A DNA stretch of 64,000 nt from Saprospiraceae bacterium (GCA_016715245.1 JADKAS010000004.1:62001-126000); one strand, 5' to 3'; shown: positions 29,531 to 38,563, counted from the stretch's first letter. Made by a program: numbers and translations. The notes: generated by a model not told the origin, from the sequence alone.

Positions 29531-30772
29531 TTAAAAATCGTCTATGGATCTTCCCAGATATGTGAGAACACATCTGAATCCAATGTAAGATTTTGACGTG
29601 TCCTGAAACTCCCAGGATCTTGTACCGTTCTGAAGATAATATGATACATCTTTATAGGATCCACCTCTGATAACTTTTCTTTTGTACGCTTCAGGATCAC
29701 TGTCCTTTGCATCATATCTGTAATCAGGATTCAGATCATGCTTGTACACATATGCGTTTTCATGAAAGGCGGTAATGGTCCACTCTGACACATTTCCGGC
29801 CATACAATACAAACCGTAATCGTTTGGAAAATAGGCATCTGCTTTAACCGTGTGCATACCTCCGTCTTCAGGATAGTTTCCTCTGCCCGGTTTAAAGTTT
29901 GCCAGCAAACATCCTTTTGCATTTCTTACATAAGGACCTCCCCATGGGTATGGAGCAGTGGCATGACCACCTCTCGCTGCATGTTCCCACTCTGATTCCG
30001 AAGGTAATCTGAAAACTTCTGTATTGGGCTCTTTTTCACCTTTATACATATTCCAGATTTTGGTTCTCCAATGACAGAATGCATTTGCTTGCTTCCAGGT
30101 AACCCCCACCACCGGATAATCATCATACGCAGGGTGCCAGAAATAATTTCTTGCCAAAGGCTCGTTGTAGGAATACGAAAAGTCTCTGATCCAGCATAGT
30201 GTATCAGGAAAAATTTTAACTTTTTCTTTGTTGATGATATTCTGACGGGTAGCTGATTTGTCATTGGCTGCTCTTTGCCAGTCTACCCACTGATATTGAT
30301 ACTCAAATTTATTTACATCCATTTCTCTCCTTTCATCAATACGCATATCCCCCTGAAAATACATACTTTCCAGTGTTTCGTCACTATAGTCCAAATCAGG
30401 AGCTGCCTCCCAATTCAAACGGGTGTTGCCGAAATCATCTTCAATGGTTTCATCCATCATGCCTAAAGCGATGGAATCTCTTACCCATTCAACAAATTGT
30501 CTGTATTCATTATTGGTGATTTCAGTATCATCCATGAAGAATCCTGAGATTGAAATTGCCTTCGGACGTTGTAAATACGTACTGAACACGTCCTGATCAC
30601 TTTGACCAATGTGAAGGGTTCCAGATGGAATATAGACCATTCCATAAGGATTTATACCTCCCCAGGAAGGACGATTGCCTGCTCCAACGAGCTGGCCCTG
30701 CTCCTGCTTACTGCATGATGCAACGAGGATTACAATTAAAACAAAAAATAAGAAATTAGATACACTTTTCAT
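29531..30772 (-). CDS. gldK: Type IX secretion / gliding motility lipoprotein GldK
   Basis: 413 residues. The signal peptide ends in ILVASC with lipidated Cys at residue 20. The rest is an FGE-sulfatase/SUMF1-like fold: MVYIPSGTLHIGQSDQD, FFMDDTEITNNEYRQFVEW, YPVVGVTWKQANAFCHWRT, FRLPSESEWEHAARGG, MAGNVSEWTI and GYIGFRC-type ending (KSYIGFRCVLTY). GldK forms a ring with GldN below the outer membrane. It is the first gene of gldKLMN. A consensus promoter lies about 340 bases upstream at the porP 3' end, which would give a long leader. Confidence 0.95.
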   Translation of the reverse strand: MKSVSNFLFFVLIVILVASCSKQEQGQLVGAGNRPSWGGINPYGMVYIPSGTLHIGQSDQDVFSTYLQRPKAISISGFFMDDTEITNNEYRQFVEWVRDSIALGMMDETIEDDFGNTRLNWEAAPDLDYSDETLESMYFQGDMRIDERREMDVNKFEYQYQWVDWQRAANDKSATRQNIINKEKVKIFPDTLCWIRDFSYSYNEPLARNYFWHPAYDDYPVVGVTWKQANAFCHWRTKIWNMYKGEKEPNTEVFRLPSESEWEHAARGGHATAPYPWGGPYVRNAKGCLLANFKPGRGNYPEDGGMHTVKADAYFPNDYGLYCMAGNVSEWTITAFHENAYVYKHDLNPDYRYDAKDSDPEAYKRKVIRGGSYKDVSYYLQNGTRSWEFQDTSKSYIGFRCVLTYLGRSIDDF

Positions 30773-31144
30773 TTTTCTTTTAGCGATTTAACCTATTAAG
30801 TAATACGGTTTATTAAAAAGAGCCGTAAAGATATTAACGGATTTGATATCTACAAACATTTTAAATTCTAAATTTAAAATATTTTTAACGTCTCTTACCT
30901 CTTTAGCTATACCAAAACGTAAATATTCTGCATTTTATTGTGGTCAAAAAATATTCATGTAGTCTCGAAATGTTCGCTTTACACATGATAAAAAAAACCA
31001 ACTTGTTTTCTCAAATTTTTCTTTCTGATTTTCAATCTTTTTTTTTTAAAAAATTTATAATTCATCAAAAATCAATAAAAAATAAGTAAAAAATAATATT
31101 TTTAATAAATGTCAGTTTACAAAATTAAATCCTGAGATTGAAAC
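30773..31144 (-). other. Long AT-rich leader region of gldK, no gene
   Basis: This 372-base stretch between porP and gldK has no plausible ORF. It is very AT-rich, with homopolymer blocks such as the T run at 31039-31049. If transcription starts at the -7 box at 31120-31127 it is nearly all gldK 5' untranslated RNA. I could not identify a named riboswitch or a stable GC-rich stem. Confidence 0.5.
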
Positions 31145-31151
31145 TTACAAA
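31120..31151 (-). promoter_or_regulatory. Candidate promoter of gldKLMN
   Basis: On the minus strand TTTG (31148-31151) is followed after 20 bases by TAATTTTG (31120-31127), a full match to the -33/-7 pattern. The -33 box overlaps the last codons and stop region of porP. Transcription would run into gldK after about 340 bases. Readthrough from porP is the alternative. Confidence 0.5.
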
Positions 31152-32113
31152 TGCCTTGAATTCCTGATTATTTTGGGTGTTACCCCTAATCCAATGGCCT
31201 TGTTTAAATTATACCTCAACATGATTTCATGGGTCCCGTCATATACATGTCGTAAATCGGATAATCCAAGATCATAACTATATGATGCGGAATAATGTCT
31301 ACCAATATTTGTGCCAATTATTATGGCAAGGGCATCAACAGAAAGTTTGTTATATCCTCTGAAGGATATGCCTCCAAACAAATTATCAAGTCCGCTTACA
31401 TTTACGCCTATGTCTGATTGAAATTCTTTAAAATCTGTTCTAAAAACCAGATTGGGCATCAAAATAAATCTATTATATCTTACAGAATAGGTGGCTGTAC
31501 CTACCATCCCCGATGTTTTTTCAAAATGTGTCAATCCGAGAGGCATAGTATGTTGTGGAAAGTCGTAAACCATCAGTCCGGCTTCCCATTTTTGCGATAA
31601 ATAATAAGCCCCCAATTCCCAAACAACACCGGTACCATAAAATCTTTCAGTTGATAGTAAAGGATCATTATGGTTAATGGTTCCTTCATAGCTTCCTTCC
31701 GGAGTTACTATTTTATCTCCACTTACTCCTGTATGCTGAATACCCATCTTTCCACCCAAAGAAAACAAACCTTTAAGCAACCCGGTTACATAATTGTAAC
31801 TAAATGCAGCCTGGGTGTGCTGAAGTAATCCGGCTTCATGTCTTACCATCTGGAAACCTCCTCCTCCTGAATATTTGTAAAGCGGCAAATGAAATCCCAA
31901 ATATAAAGTGGAAGGCTGCCCAGACAGTGTTGTATACTGATCTCTGTATGCCAAATCAAATTGCAGGGATCTTTTCATTCCCCCATAAGCCGGGTTGTCG
32001 TAGTATTTGTTGTAAAAATGCTGGGTAAACAATGGTCTTTGTTGGGCTTGTCCAAACATTGGCAATAATATTACCAATAGCATTATAAAAAAAAATAGGA
32101 TGCTTTTAGTCAT
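31145..32113 (-). CDS. Type IX secretion membrane protein PorP/SprF family
   Basis: 322 residues. A signal peptide ends after FGQAQ. The mature start RPLFTQHFYNKYYDNPAYGG matches the PorP/SprF N-terminus (usual pattern Q.....N....NPAY.G). The rest forms barrel strands with regular Gly/aromatic alternation and a C-terminal segment HEIMLRYNL. Family members are outer-membrane barrels that tie T9SS or surface adhesins to the secretion apparatus. The position directly upstream of gldK is the standard Bacteroidota order porP-porK-porL-porM-porN. Confidence 0.93.
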   Translation of the reverse strand: MTKSILFFFIMLLVILLPMFGQAQQRPLFTQHFYNKYYDNPAYGGMKRSLQFDLAYRDQYTTLSGQPSTLYLGFHLPLYKYSGGGGFQMVRHEAGLLQHTQAAFSYNYVTGLLKGLFSLGGKMGIQHTGVSGDKIVTPEGSYEGTINHNDPLLSTERFYGTGVVWELGAYYLSQKWEAGLMVYDFPQHTMPLGLTHFEKTSGMVGTATYSVRYNRFILMPNLVFRTDFKEFQSDIGVNVSGLDNLFGGISFRGYNKLSVDALAIIIGTNIGRHYSASYSYDLGLSDLRHVYDGTHEIMLRYNLNKAIGLGVTPKIIRNSRHL

Positions 32114-32200
32114 GATTTACTTTTGCCCTGTCAAAATGCCATACATTAAAAATTATTTCTTAGAAAACAACTACAATATTACCTGATTTGTTTGTCAAAA

Positions 32201-33004
32201 TCAAATTTTTAACCTCATTTTGTCGTAGGCAGGCCAAACATTTTCCGGAAGTTCCAATATAAAATCCTGATGTTGCCCCATATGGTGGCTTAAATGTGTT
32301 AAAAAGGTTTTTTTAGGTTTCAGTTTGTTTACAACCTCTAAAGCCTCCGGCAAAGAAAAATGAGAAAAATGATTAGTTCTTTGTAAAGCATTGATTACCA
32401 ATACATCCAAATTTTTTAAAGCCTCCATCGTTATGTCGGGCAATTTGCTCGCGTCGGTTATGTAGGCAAATTTTGAGACCTTAAAACCCAGAATATTAAG
32501 ATTACCATGTTCAACATCCAATGGTAAAATATCAAAATTAAAATTTTCCGGTGCAAAACTAGTTCCTCCGGTAATTTCATGACAACTAAGTTTTGGCGCT
32601 CCAGGGTAAGACCCTACATTAAAGGCATAGTCAAATCTTAATTGAACCTGGTTCAAAACCCTTGACAAGCCATACACCGGAATATTTTTATTGTATTTAA
32701 AATTAATGGGTCTTACATCATCCATACCGATGATATGATCATTGTGTTCATGTGTAAGCAAAATTATGTCTATATCCTGCAATTCGTTGTTTAGCATTTG
32801 CATCCGAAAATCAGGACTTACATCAACAAGAATCCTGCAACCATTTACAATCATTAAAATAGAGGACCTCAATCTTTTGTCTCTTGGGTCTGATGAAGCA
32901 CAAACATCACAATCACAACCAATGACAGGAATACCCTGTGAGGTACCTGTACCTAAAAAAACTATTTCCATTGGCCAAACCGGACCGTCTGAGGATGGTT
33001 GCAT
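32201..33004 (-). CDS. MBL-fold metallohydrolase, PhnP-like phosphodiesterase
   Basis: 267 residues. After FLGTGTSQGIPVIGCDCDVC (the PhnP-type Cys-rich segment, here CDCDVC, that can bind a structural zinc) comes the metal motif LLTHEHNDHIIGMDD (HxHxDH type), a later ligand region with VEHGN, TDASKLPD, and the final THLSHHMGQH. PhnP cleaves cyclic phosphoribosyl phosphate; Bacteroidota homologues lie outside phn operons and their substrate is unclear. Its ATG overlaps the stop of the upstream 89-residue gene by one base (TAATG on the minus strand), so the two are coupled. Confidence 0.82.
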   Translation of the reverse strand: MQPSSDGPVWPMEIVFLGTGTSQGIPVIGCDCDVCASSDPRDKRLRSSILMIVNGCRILVDVSPDFRMQMLNNELQDIDIILLTHEHNDHIIGMDDVRPINFKYNKNIPVYGLSRVLNQVQLRFDYAFNVGSYPGAPKLSCHEITGGTSFAPENFNFDILPLDVEHGNLNILGFKVSKFAYITDASKLPDITMEALKNLDVLVINALQRTNHFSHFSLPEALEVVNKLKPKKTFLTHLSHHMGQHQDFILELPENVWPAYDKMRLKI

Positions 33005-33273
33005 TATTTTTCCAAAGTTTCTTTCAAAAATCCCTTAAGTGTTGTCAACGTTTTAGGGTCAAGGTTATTATCGTCAATTTCAAGAGAACTTAATATCTCA
33101 AGTAATGCCATGACCCTACCTTCGACATTATAAAACTTGTTTACAACAATGATTTTGGTGCTTTCCACAATACAATAACCGGAATTAAAATTCCCTTTTT
33201 CATACCTTACTTTATACCCTATTTTTTCAAGAAGGTCCTCAAGTTTTTCCAAACCGGATTTATTATATTTCAT
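33004..33273 (-). CDS. Small conserved hypothetical protein coupled to PhnP-like gene
   Basis: 89 residues, no signal peptide. It starts MKYNKSGLEKLEDLLEKIGYKVRYEKGNF and contains YCIVESTKIIVVNKFYNVEGR, a pattern I associate with a small Bacteroidota protein family of unknown function. A well-formed promoter lies 54 bases upstream. The stop overlaps the PhnP-like start by one base, so both are made together in fixed ratio. No function can be given. Confidence 0.75.
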   Translation of the reverse strand: MKYNKSGLEKLEDLLEKIGYKVRYEKGNFNSGYCIVESTKIIVVNKFYNVEGRVMALLEILSSLEIDDNNLDPKTLTTLKGFLKETLEK

Positions 33274-33326
33274 ACACTTCTATTAATTTTATTTATTTGT
33301 AATTTGTTTTTAGTTTAAAATTACCA

Positions 33327-33357
33327 CAAATATATTCTGTTGTCCTACGGAACCAAA
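33327..33357 (-). promoter_or_regulatory. Consensus promoter of the 33273/33004 gene pair
   Basis: On the minus strand TTTG (33354-33357), a 19-base spacer and TATATTTG (33327-33334) match both Bacteroidota elements. The leader would be about 45 bases. Confidence 0.65.
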
Positions 33358-33478
33358 CATAACCCTAAAAAATAACTTTAATTTTACATATTAAATGGTT
33401 AGATTTGGGAATTTTTCTGTTCAGGTAAAGCTTTAATAACATTAAAAAATAAATGGTCTTTTGAATTTGTCATCTTCA

Positions 33479-33511
33479 TTGATGCTAAACCTCACAAAAT
33501 TAATATTTTTG
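33479..33511 (+). promoter_or_regulatory. Promoter of the 33609 outer-membrane gene
   Basis: TTG (33479-33481), 22-base spacer, TATTTTTG (33504-33511). This fits the -33/-7 pattern. The leader to ATG 33609 would be about 90 bases. Confidence 0.5.
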
Positions 33512-33608
33512 CAGAATAATTCAAAAAAGTGTTGTGTAAGACAAACTGTCATTAAAAGTTTTGGTACGTACATCAAAAACCACTTTTATATGTTTTAATG
33601 GACACAAT

Positions 33609-34274
33609 ATGTTAATTAAATTCATTTTCATGATTTCCGGAAGACTTTTATTTAAAAATGATTTTATTTTTAAAAAGTATGTTATCTTTTGTATTCTGCT
33701 GCTAACTATCTATCATCAACATGGAATTTCTCAAAGTTTTAAAGCAAGTGTTGTAGCAGGTGCCAATATGGCGCAAATAGACGGTGACTTCCTGTATGGT
33801 TTTAAGAAAACAGGTCTCACTGCCGGCGGTAGAATCAGTTATCCTGTGACAAAAAACATGTTTTTAAATCTTGAATTATTGTACAGCGAAAGAGGTTCCT
33901 CCGTCAGTTATTTTGAAAAAAATGATTCTAACAAATATTCATTGCGTTACCTTGAAATTCCATTGATTTTTTCAATACATGACTGGTTTCATGAAGAAAA
34001 AAAATATTATATCGTCAGAGCTGAAGCAGGTTTTTCTTATGGGGCTTTATTTCAACTCAAAGTTCCTCCTGTCGTGGATGAAAACCAGTTTAAAAAAAAT
34101 GATATTTCATATATTCTTGGTTTAGGTTTTCAATTTACAAAAAATATTGGCTTGTCTCTTCGTTACACCAGATCAATAAATGATATGTTGGATTATAACC
34201 TACCTGAACCTGATGGCAGAAACCTCAGGTTCAGGGGATATTTCATCACCGGTCGGCTGGAATACAGCTTCTGA
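33609..34274 (+). CDS. Porin family (PF13568-like) outer-membrane beta-barrel protein
   Basis: About 221 residues from ATG 33609. Upstream in-frame codons back to 33561 look noncoding; an ATG at 33630 is another possible start. A hydrophobic signal (KKYVIFCILLLTIYHQHGISQ) precedes an eight-strand barrel of the Bacteroidota porin type: SFKASVVAGANMAQIDGD, then GFKKTGLTAGGRISYPV and FLNLELLYSERGSS, and at the C-terminus RGYFITGRLEYSF with terminal Phe. The family contains small OMPs of unknown ligand. Monocistronic, with its own promoter. Confidence 0.8.
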   Translation: MLIKFIFMISGRLLFKNDFIFKKYVIFCILLLTIYHQHGISQSFKASVVAGANMAQIDGDFLYGFKKTGLTAGGRISYPVTKNMFLNLELLYSERGSSVSYFEKNDSNKYSLRYLEIPLIFSIHDWFHEEKKYYIVRAEAGFSYGALFQLKVPPVVDENQFKKNDISYILGLGFQFTKNIGLSLRYTRSINDMLDYNLPEPDGRNLRFRGYFITGRLEYSF

Positions 34275-34389
34275 TAAACATGCTGGATCAATTCTATTTA
34301 TTACCGGATGCCTGTAATCTATCAAAATGTATAGCTTAGAGGATAATTTTAGCCCAAAATCAATAATTACAAATAATAAAGTGAAAATG

Positions 34390-34397
34390 TATTTTTG
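34390..34397 (+). promoter_or_regulatory. Bacteroidota -7 box for the 34439-35862 operon
   Basis: TATTTTTG, an exact TAnnTTTG match, 41 bases before ATG 34439. No TTG at the usual -33 spacing. Confidence 0.4.
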
Positions 34398-34438
34398 CAA
34401 AAAAAATATATTTACTTTTACCGCCTTAAAAAAATAAT

Positions 34439-34933
34439 ATGTCCGGTAAATTTTCACTTTTATTAATCTCAGTTCTTTTTGTTTTCAGCTTCATACAATG
34501 CAAAAATGTCGATGATAAAAAAAAGGCTCAACCAAAAGCAGAAGCAAAAACCAATAATTTACCTCCTCTACCGGATCAGGTGTATTCTCAGTTGTATGAA
34601 GAATGTGATTTTATAGACTACATATTTTTTGATCTGCCCTTTAGTCTGAGTCAAAATGAAAAACCCAGCATTCAGCAAAACGTACTGTTCATTGGCAGAG
34701 AGGGTTTGAGCGAATTACCTCACGGATGTAAGGCAATGGCAAGAAAATTTTTTAAAATAAAAGGTATTATTGTTTTGGAAGCAGATGTTTTTATGGATGG
34801 CAAATGCAATTATTTTGTTTTTTATAAAGATGGTAAAGCCGCATACCTTAATAAAATGAATCAGGCAGGCATCAATTTTTACAACAATCTCATCGAACAG
34901 GCTGCCAAAATGAATCCGGGGAATTCACAATGA
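34439..34933 (+). CDS. Small lipoprotein, unknown function
   Basis: 164 residues. The signal peptide ends in FSFIQC, a fair lipobox with Cys near residue 21, followed by a Lys/Asp-rich linker (KNVDDKKKAQPKAEAK). The folded part (residues 42-164) contains VYSQLYEECDFIDYIFFDLPFS and LPHGCKAMARKFFKIKG, with two Cys that could pair, and ends in a helix. I do not recognise the family. Its stop overlaps the ppx-like start by 4 bases (ATGA), so the two are translated together. Confidence 0.7.
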   Translation: MSGKFSLLLISVLFVFSFIQCKNVDDKKKAQPKAEAKTNNLPPLPDQVYSQLYEECDFIDYIFFDLPFSLSQNEKPSIQQNVLFIGREGLSELPHGCKAMARKFFKIKGIIVLEADVFMDGKCNYFVFYKDGKAAYLNKMNQAGINFYNNLIEQAAKMNPGNSQ

Positions 34934-35862
34934 AATTTGCCGTTATTGACTTAGGGTCAAATACTTTTCACCTGATGATTGTAAAAATTTCGGGTGAACG
35001 ATTTATACCCTCTGACATTTTGTACAGAGAATCATATATGACCTCACTTTCATCCGGCGGAGGAAAAACAATCCTACAAAAAAACTGGGATGATGCACTA
35101 CAAACCGCTGAAAAAATAAAATCTGTTCTGAATTTCTATCATGTTGAAAATATAAAAATAACAGGAACAGCCGTGTTGCGCACTGCAGACAACAGAAAGG
35201 AATTTTTACAGCAAATGGAAGCTATACTGCAAAATCCTGTACATGTCATTGATGGTAGTATGGAAGCTAATTATATCGGTGAAGGAAGTTTACTGCATCC
35301 AGTACTAAAGGAAGGAAAACACCTTATTCTTGACATCGGTGGAGGAAGTACTGAATGCATTTTATTGGACAATGGTGGTATCGGTCCAAAAGCTTCTTTT
35401 CATTTGGGAATAGGTGTTTTAAAAAAAATGTTTTTCACAGAAGAAGTTATTACACAAAAACAAATCATTGCAGCCAGCGAATATACAGATAAAACCATTT
35501 CAACTTTTATGGAAGAACTAAAAAACGTACCTATTGATTCTTTGACAGGAGCATCAGGTACTTTTGAAGCTATTGAAAAAATTCTTTTTGGTAAAACAGA
35601 ATATGGAATTCATGCAAACAATATTTCCATTTCGATTTTTAAAAAACTTTACGGGGAATTAATATTTTCTGATCTTGAATCAAGATTACAGTATTCCAAT
35701 ATGCCGAAAGAAAGAGCCCCCCTGATTCCAGTCGGTCTTTTTTTGATACATTATTTTATCAACAAAATAAATCCTAAAGAAATAAATATTTCGCATTTTG
35801 CTTTAAAGGAAGGTATTTTATTAGAAATGCTGAAAAATACCCATAAAAACTCAGGAAGGTAA
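34930..35862 (+). CDS. ppx: Ppx/GppA family exopolyphosphatase
   Basis: 310 residues, the short two-domain form (no HD domain). The actin-like ATPase motifs are FAVIDLGSNTFHLMIVKI at the start and LILDIGGGSTECILLDN in the middle (phosphate 2). GTAVLRTADNRKEFL and EANYIGEGSL are also family marks. It removes terminal phosphates from polyphosphate or hydrolyses pppGpp. It overlaps the lipoprotein gene by 4 bases. The gene symbol follows the family; whether it prefers polyP or pppGpp is not seen. Confidence 0.88.
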   Translation: MKFAVIDLGSNTFHLMIVKISGERFIPSDILYRESYMTSLSSGGGKTILQKNWDDALQTAEKIKSVLNFYHVENIKITGTAVLRTADNRKEFLQQMEAILQNPVHVIDGSMEANYIGEGSLLHPVLKEGKHLILDIGGGSTECILLDNGGIGPKASFHLGIGVLKKMFFTEEVITQKQIIAASEYTDKTISTFMEELKNVPIDSLTGASGTFEAIEKILFGKTEYGIHANNISISIFKKLYGELIFSDLESRLQYSNMPKERAPLIPVGLFLIHYFINKINPKEINISHFALKEGILLEMLKNTHKNSGR

Positions 35863-36050
35863 TTAACAATATTATGAATTAAGGTTCAAATAAACTATTT
35901 ATAATAAAAGTTTTTTACTGATTTATTTTCCCCATTTGTTATTACAAGGATAAATATTTAATCAGTGTTGAAAAAAATATAAATCCAAAAAATAGAATAA
36001 TATAAATTTTTATTTTGAATATGCCTTTTTTCCGACTTTAACTTTATATT

Positions 36051-36082
36051 ATATTTTACAAAATATATATTTTACAAAATAT
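36051..36082. repeat. Tandem 16-bp palindromic repeat, operator-like
   Basis: The unit ATATTTTACAAAATAT occurs twice back to back. Each unit has 7-bp arms (ATATTTT and AAAATAT) around the centre AC, so each is an inverted repeat. It sits about 70-100 bases before the -7 box of the M43 gene, a usual place for an activator site. AT-rich DNA makes chance palindromes likely, but an exact tandem pair is notable. Confidence 0.55.
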
Positions 36083-36153
36083 TTGAATAAAATTGATCTT
36101 TAAAGTCAGTTAAAAAATTTATTACTAAAATAATACTGATATAAAAATAATTA

Positions 36154-36161
36154 TATATTTG
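36154..36161 (+). promoter_or_regulatory. Bacteroidota -7 box of M43 peptidase gene
   Basis: TATATTTG matches TAnnTTTG. No -33 TTG at 17-23 bases, which fits a promoter that depends on an activator. Confidence 0.45.
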
Positions 36162-36266
36162 CTCTTCCAAGTTCCAGGTGCGTATTTTACAATATCAGTC
36201 ATGACCGGCATTAATGTTGGAAATTGAATCTTAAATCTTATTTTTCAATCAAATTAATTAGTTATT

Positions 36267-38181
36267 ATGAACAAAAGTTTATTAGTCATTTTTTTGACTT
36301 TTTTTTCCTTTCAGTTTGTTTCTGCACAAAGAAATTGTGGTTCGATGGATGTTTTGGACCGTCAGTTACAGGAAAATCCATCTATGTTTAAAAATATGGA
36401 AGAAATTGAGAAACAAATCAGTGAATACGTCAAAAAATTTCCTCAAGGGACCGGACAAAGATATACGGTTACCATTCCAACTGTTGTACGTAGTATATCG
36501 CACCACTACGGAAAATATTTCTGATGCACAAATTCAAACGCAGATAGATGTTTTAAACAGAGATTTTTCCGCAACAAATACTGATCTGAATTTGGTACCG
36601 ACTCTTTTTCAGCCTGTTATAGGAAATATTGAAGTACAGTTCTGTCTTGCCTCACAAACCCCTTCCGGCCAGACAACCACGGGTATAACCAGAAAAAGTA
36701 CTACCTTGAGCAGTTGGGGTACGAATGATAATGTTAAGCGGGCATCTCAAGGCGGTGTTGATCCATGGAATCCGGCACAATACCTGAATATCTGGGTATG
36801 TAACATCGGAGGAGGAATACTTGGATATGCCCAGTTTCCCGGAGGTCCAGTCTCAACAGATGGTGTAGTTTTGGATTACAAATATACAGGCACCATTGGC
36901 ACTGCCACCTCTCCTTTTAATAAAGGAAGAACGGCAACACATGAAGTGGGTCATTGGCTGAATCTGAGACATATCTGGGGTGATGCCAATTGCGGCAGTG
37001 ACCTTGTCAGTGATACACCTGTTCATAATACTTCCAACGGAGGTTGTCCAACATATCCCCATAATTCAACCTGCAGTGGTTCTCCGGTAGAAATGACAAT
37101 GAATTACATGGATTACACGGATGATGCTTGTATGTACATGTTTTCTCAAGGACAAAAATCCAGAATGAGAGGTATATTGGAAGGTTCAGGATCCAGAGCT
37201 AGTTTACAAACTTCTCCCGGATGTACTCCTGTAAATCCTAACACTTGCAATGCGCCTTCAGGTCTGGCAGCCTCGTCAATAACCACTAATTCCGCCATCG
37301 TAAGTTGGTCAGCCGCTCCAAACGCAGTAAATTATACTTTTGAATACAAATTAAATTCTGCAACAACCTGGATCAGCCAGACTACAACGGCTACCTCAGT
37401 CAGTCTGACAGGGTTAACAGCTTCCACCAATTATAACACCAGAGTAAGCACAAATTGTGCTGCTGGCTCAAGTAGTTTTTCTTCGATTGTTTCTTTTACA
37501 ACTGCCTCTACTTCTTGTACGGATGCATACGAATCCAACAATAGCAGAAATACAGCTGCATCGATTCCTGTTGGTACAACCATCACAGCAAAAATATCAA
37601 GCAGTACTGACAATGACTGGTTTAGATTTAATAATACTACAAGTCAGAGAAATGTAAGAGTCTCACTGACCAATTTGCCTGCAGATTATGATCTCACCCT
37701 GTGGAGAAATAACCAACAGGTTGGTATTTCACAGAATGATGGTACTTTGAACGAACAGATAACCTATAACAATTCACAAAATACTGCCACATACTATGCA
37801 AGAGTATATGGTTACAATGGCGCTTTTAATAATAATATTTGTTATAGTTTATTAGCACAGACAAGTGGCAGCGCATTTAGAAATATAAATGGCGAAGAGG
37901 AAATTTATGAAATGGAACCTTTAGAAGATGAGTTCTTAGTTTTTCCTAACCCTACATCCGGTGAAATTACTTTAGTTGTTCCATTTGGAAAACATGGAAA
38001 AGGATGTATCAGCATGTTTGATATGACGGGAAAATTAATGTATAAACAGAATCTTGAAGGAGATAGAATAGTAAAAACCCTACAAATGGATATTTCTGAA
38101 TTTCAATCAGGAATGTATCTGGTTACCTTTACCTCCGGAGATAAGGTATTTACACAAAAATTGGCTGTAATGGCAAGATAA
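36267..38181 (+). CDS. Secreted M43-type (pappalysin) zinc metallopeptidase with T9SS signal, frameshifted as read
   Basis: About 638 residues when repaired. A signal peptide ends after FQFVSAQ. The frame from ATG 36267 is lost near 36489, where TIPTVV should run on to VVYRTTTENISDAQI; either two bases are missing (restoring the usual His of VVHVVYR) or one is extra. The catalytic domain has THEVGHWLNLRHIWG (HExxHxxGxxH-type zinc site) at 36937-36981 and the Met-turn region MTMNYMDYTDDACMYMF. An FN3 domain (37250-37503), a PPC domain (37519-37860) and a T9SS type A sorting domain (from about 37930, with VFPNPTSGEITL) follow. It would be exported by the Gld system and cleave proteins outside the cell. 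Confidence 0.85.
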
Positions 38182-38200
38182 AATAATTAAATAGTTTTTA

Positions 38201-38240
38201 AAAAAAAGAGTTTGTAGAAATTATAAACTCTTTTTTTTTT
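38201..38240 (+). terminator. Terminator after M43 peptidase gene
   Basis: AAAAAAAGAGTTT (38201-38213) pairs with AAACTCTTTTTTT (38225-38237) around an 11-base loop and is followed by T to 38240. It starts 20 bases after the stop. Confidence 0.7.
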
Positions 38241-38476
38241 GTTCCATTAGTGAGTATAAAAGCTTGAAGAAAAAAAATTTGGAGAAAATTATCTTGTAAT
38301 AAAAAATACAATCCTTTCATGTTAAAACTTTTATGTGATTTTTTATTTTTATAATACATTGTTATTTAATTATTTACATATAATAAATTTAAGTACTTTT
38401 TATTTTAGTTTGTCGTCTGTTGTACATTATAAAAAAAAATATACAAAAATTACCCCATTTCTTGCACCCTATCAAA

Positions 38477-38507
38477 GGGAATGCCGACTTACCTTTGCAC
38501 CATTCCC
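38477..38507 (+). promoter_or_regulatory. Promoter with flanking inverted and direct repeats for the giant T9SS gene
   Basis: The -7 box TACCTTTG lies at 38490-38497. It is bracketed by the inverted repeat GGGAATG (38477-38483) and CATTCCC (38501-38507), and by a direct repeat CCGACTTA (38484-38491 and 38507-38514). This places operator-like sequence on both sides of the start point. The region is richer in G+C than its surroundings. Confidence 0.5.
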
Positions 38508-38508
38508 C

Positions 38509-38563
38509 GACTTAAATAAGTAAGTCTTAAATCTGATCTGAGCCAGGCCCATAGACGAGGGCC
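38509..38563 (+). promoter_or_regulatory. Structured 5' leader of the giant T9SS gene
   Basis: Downstream of the -7 box the roughly 100-base leader can form two hairpins: GACTTA/TAAGTC (38509-38514 with 38521-38526, 6-base loop) and GGCCC/GGGCC (38546-38550 with 38559-38563, 8-base loop). The second lies in a GC-rich patch (38541-38566) unlike the AT-rich flanks. It may be a cis-acting RNA element; I do not recognise a known riboswitch. Confidence 0.4.

Larger units (their letters stand above)
35863..36266 (+). promoter_or_regulatory. Upstream control region of the M43 peptidase gene
   Basis: A 404-base gap with no gene. It is very AT-rich. It holds a perfect tandem pair of a 16-bp palindromic unit (36051-36066 and 36067-36082), a -7 box TATATTTG (36154-36161), and a shorter third copy of the unit (36183-36195). 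The mRNA leader from the -7 box to ATG 36267 would be about 100 bases. Confidence 0.5.

Noticed and set aside
38335..38523. 62-residue frame upstream of the giant T9SS gene
   Set aside because: It runs through the promoter repeats and has no conserved features.
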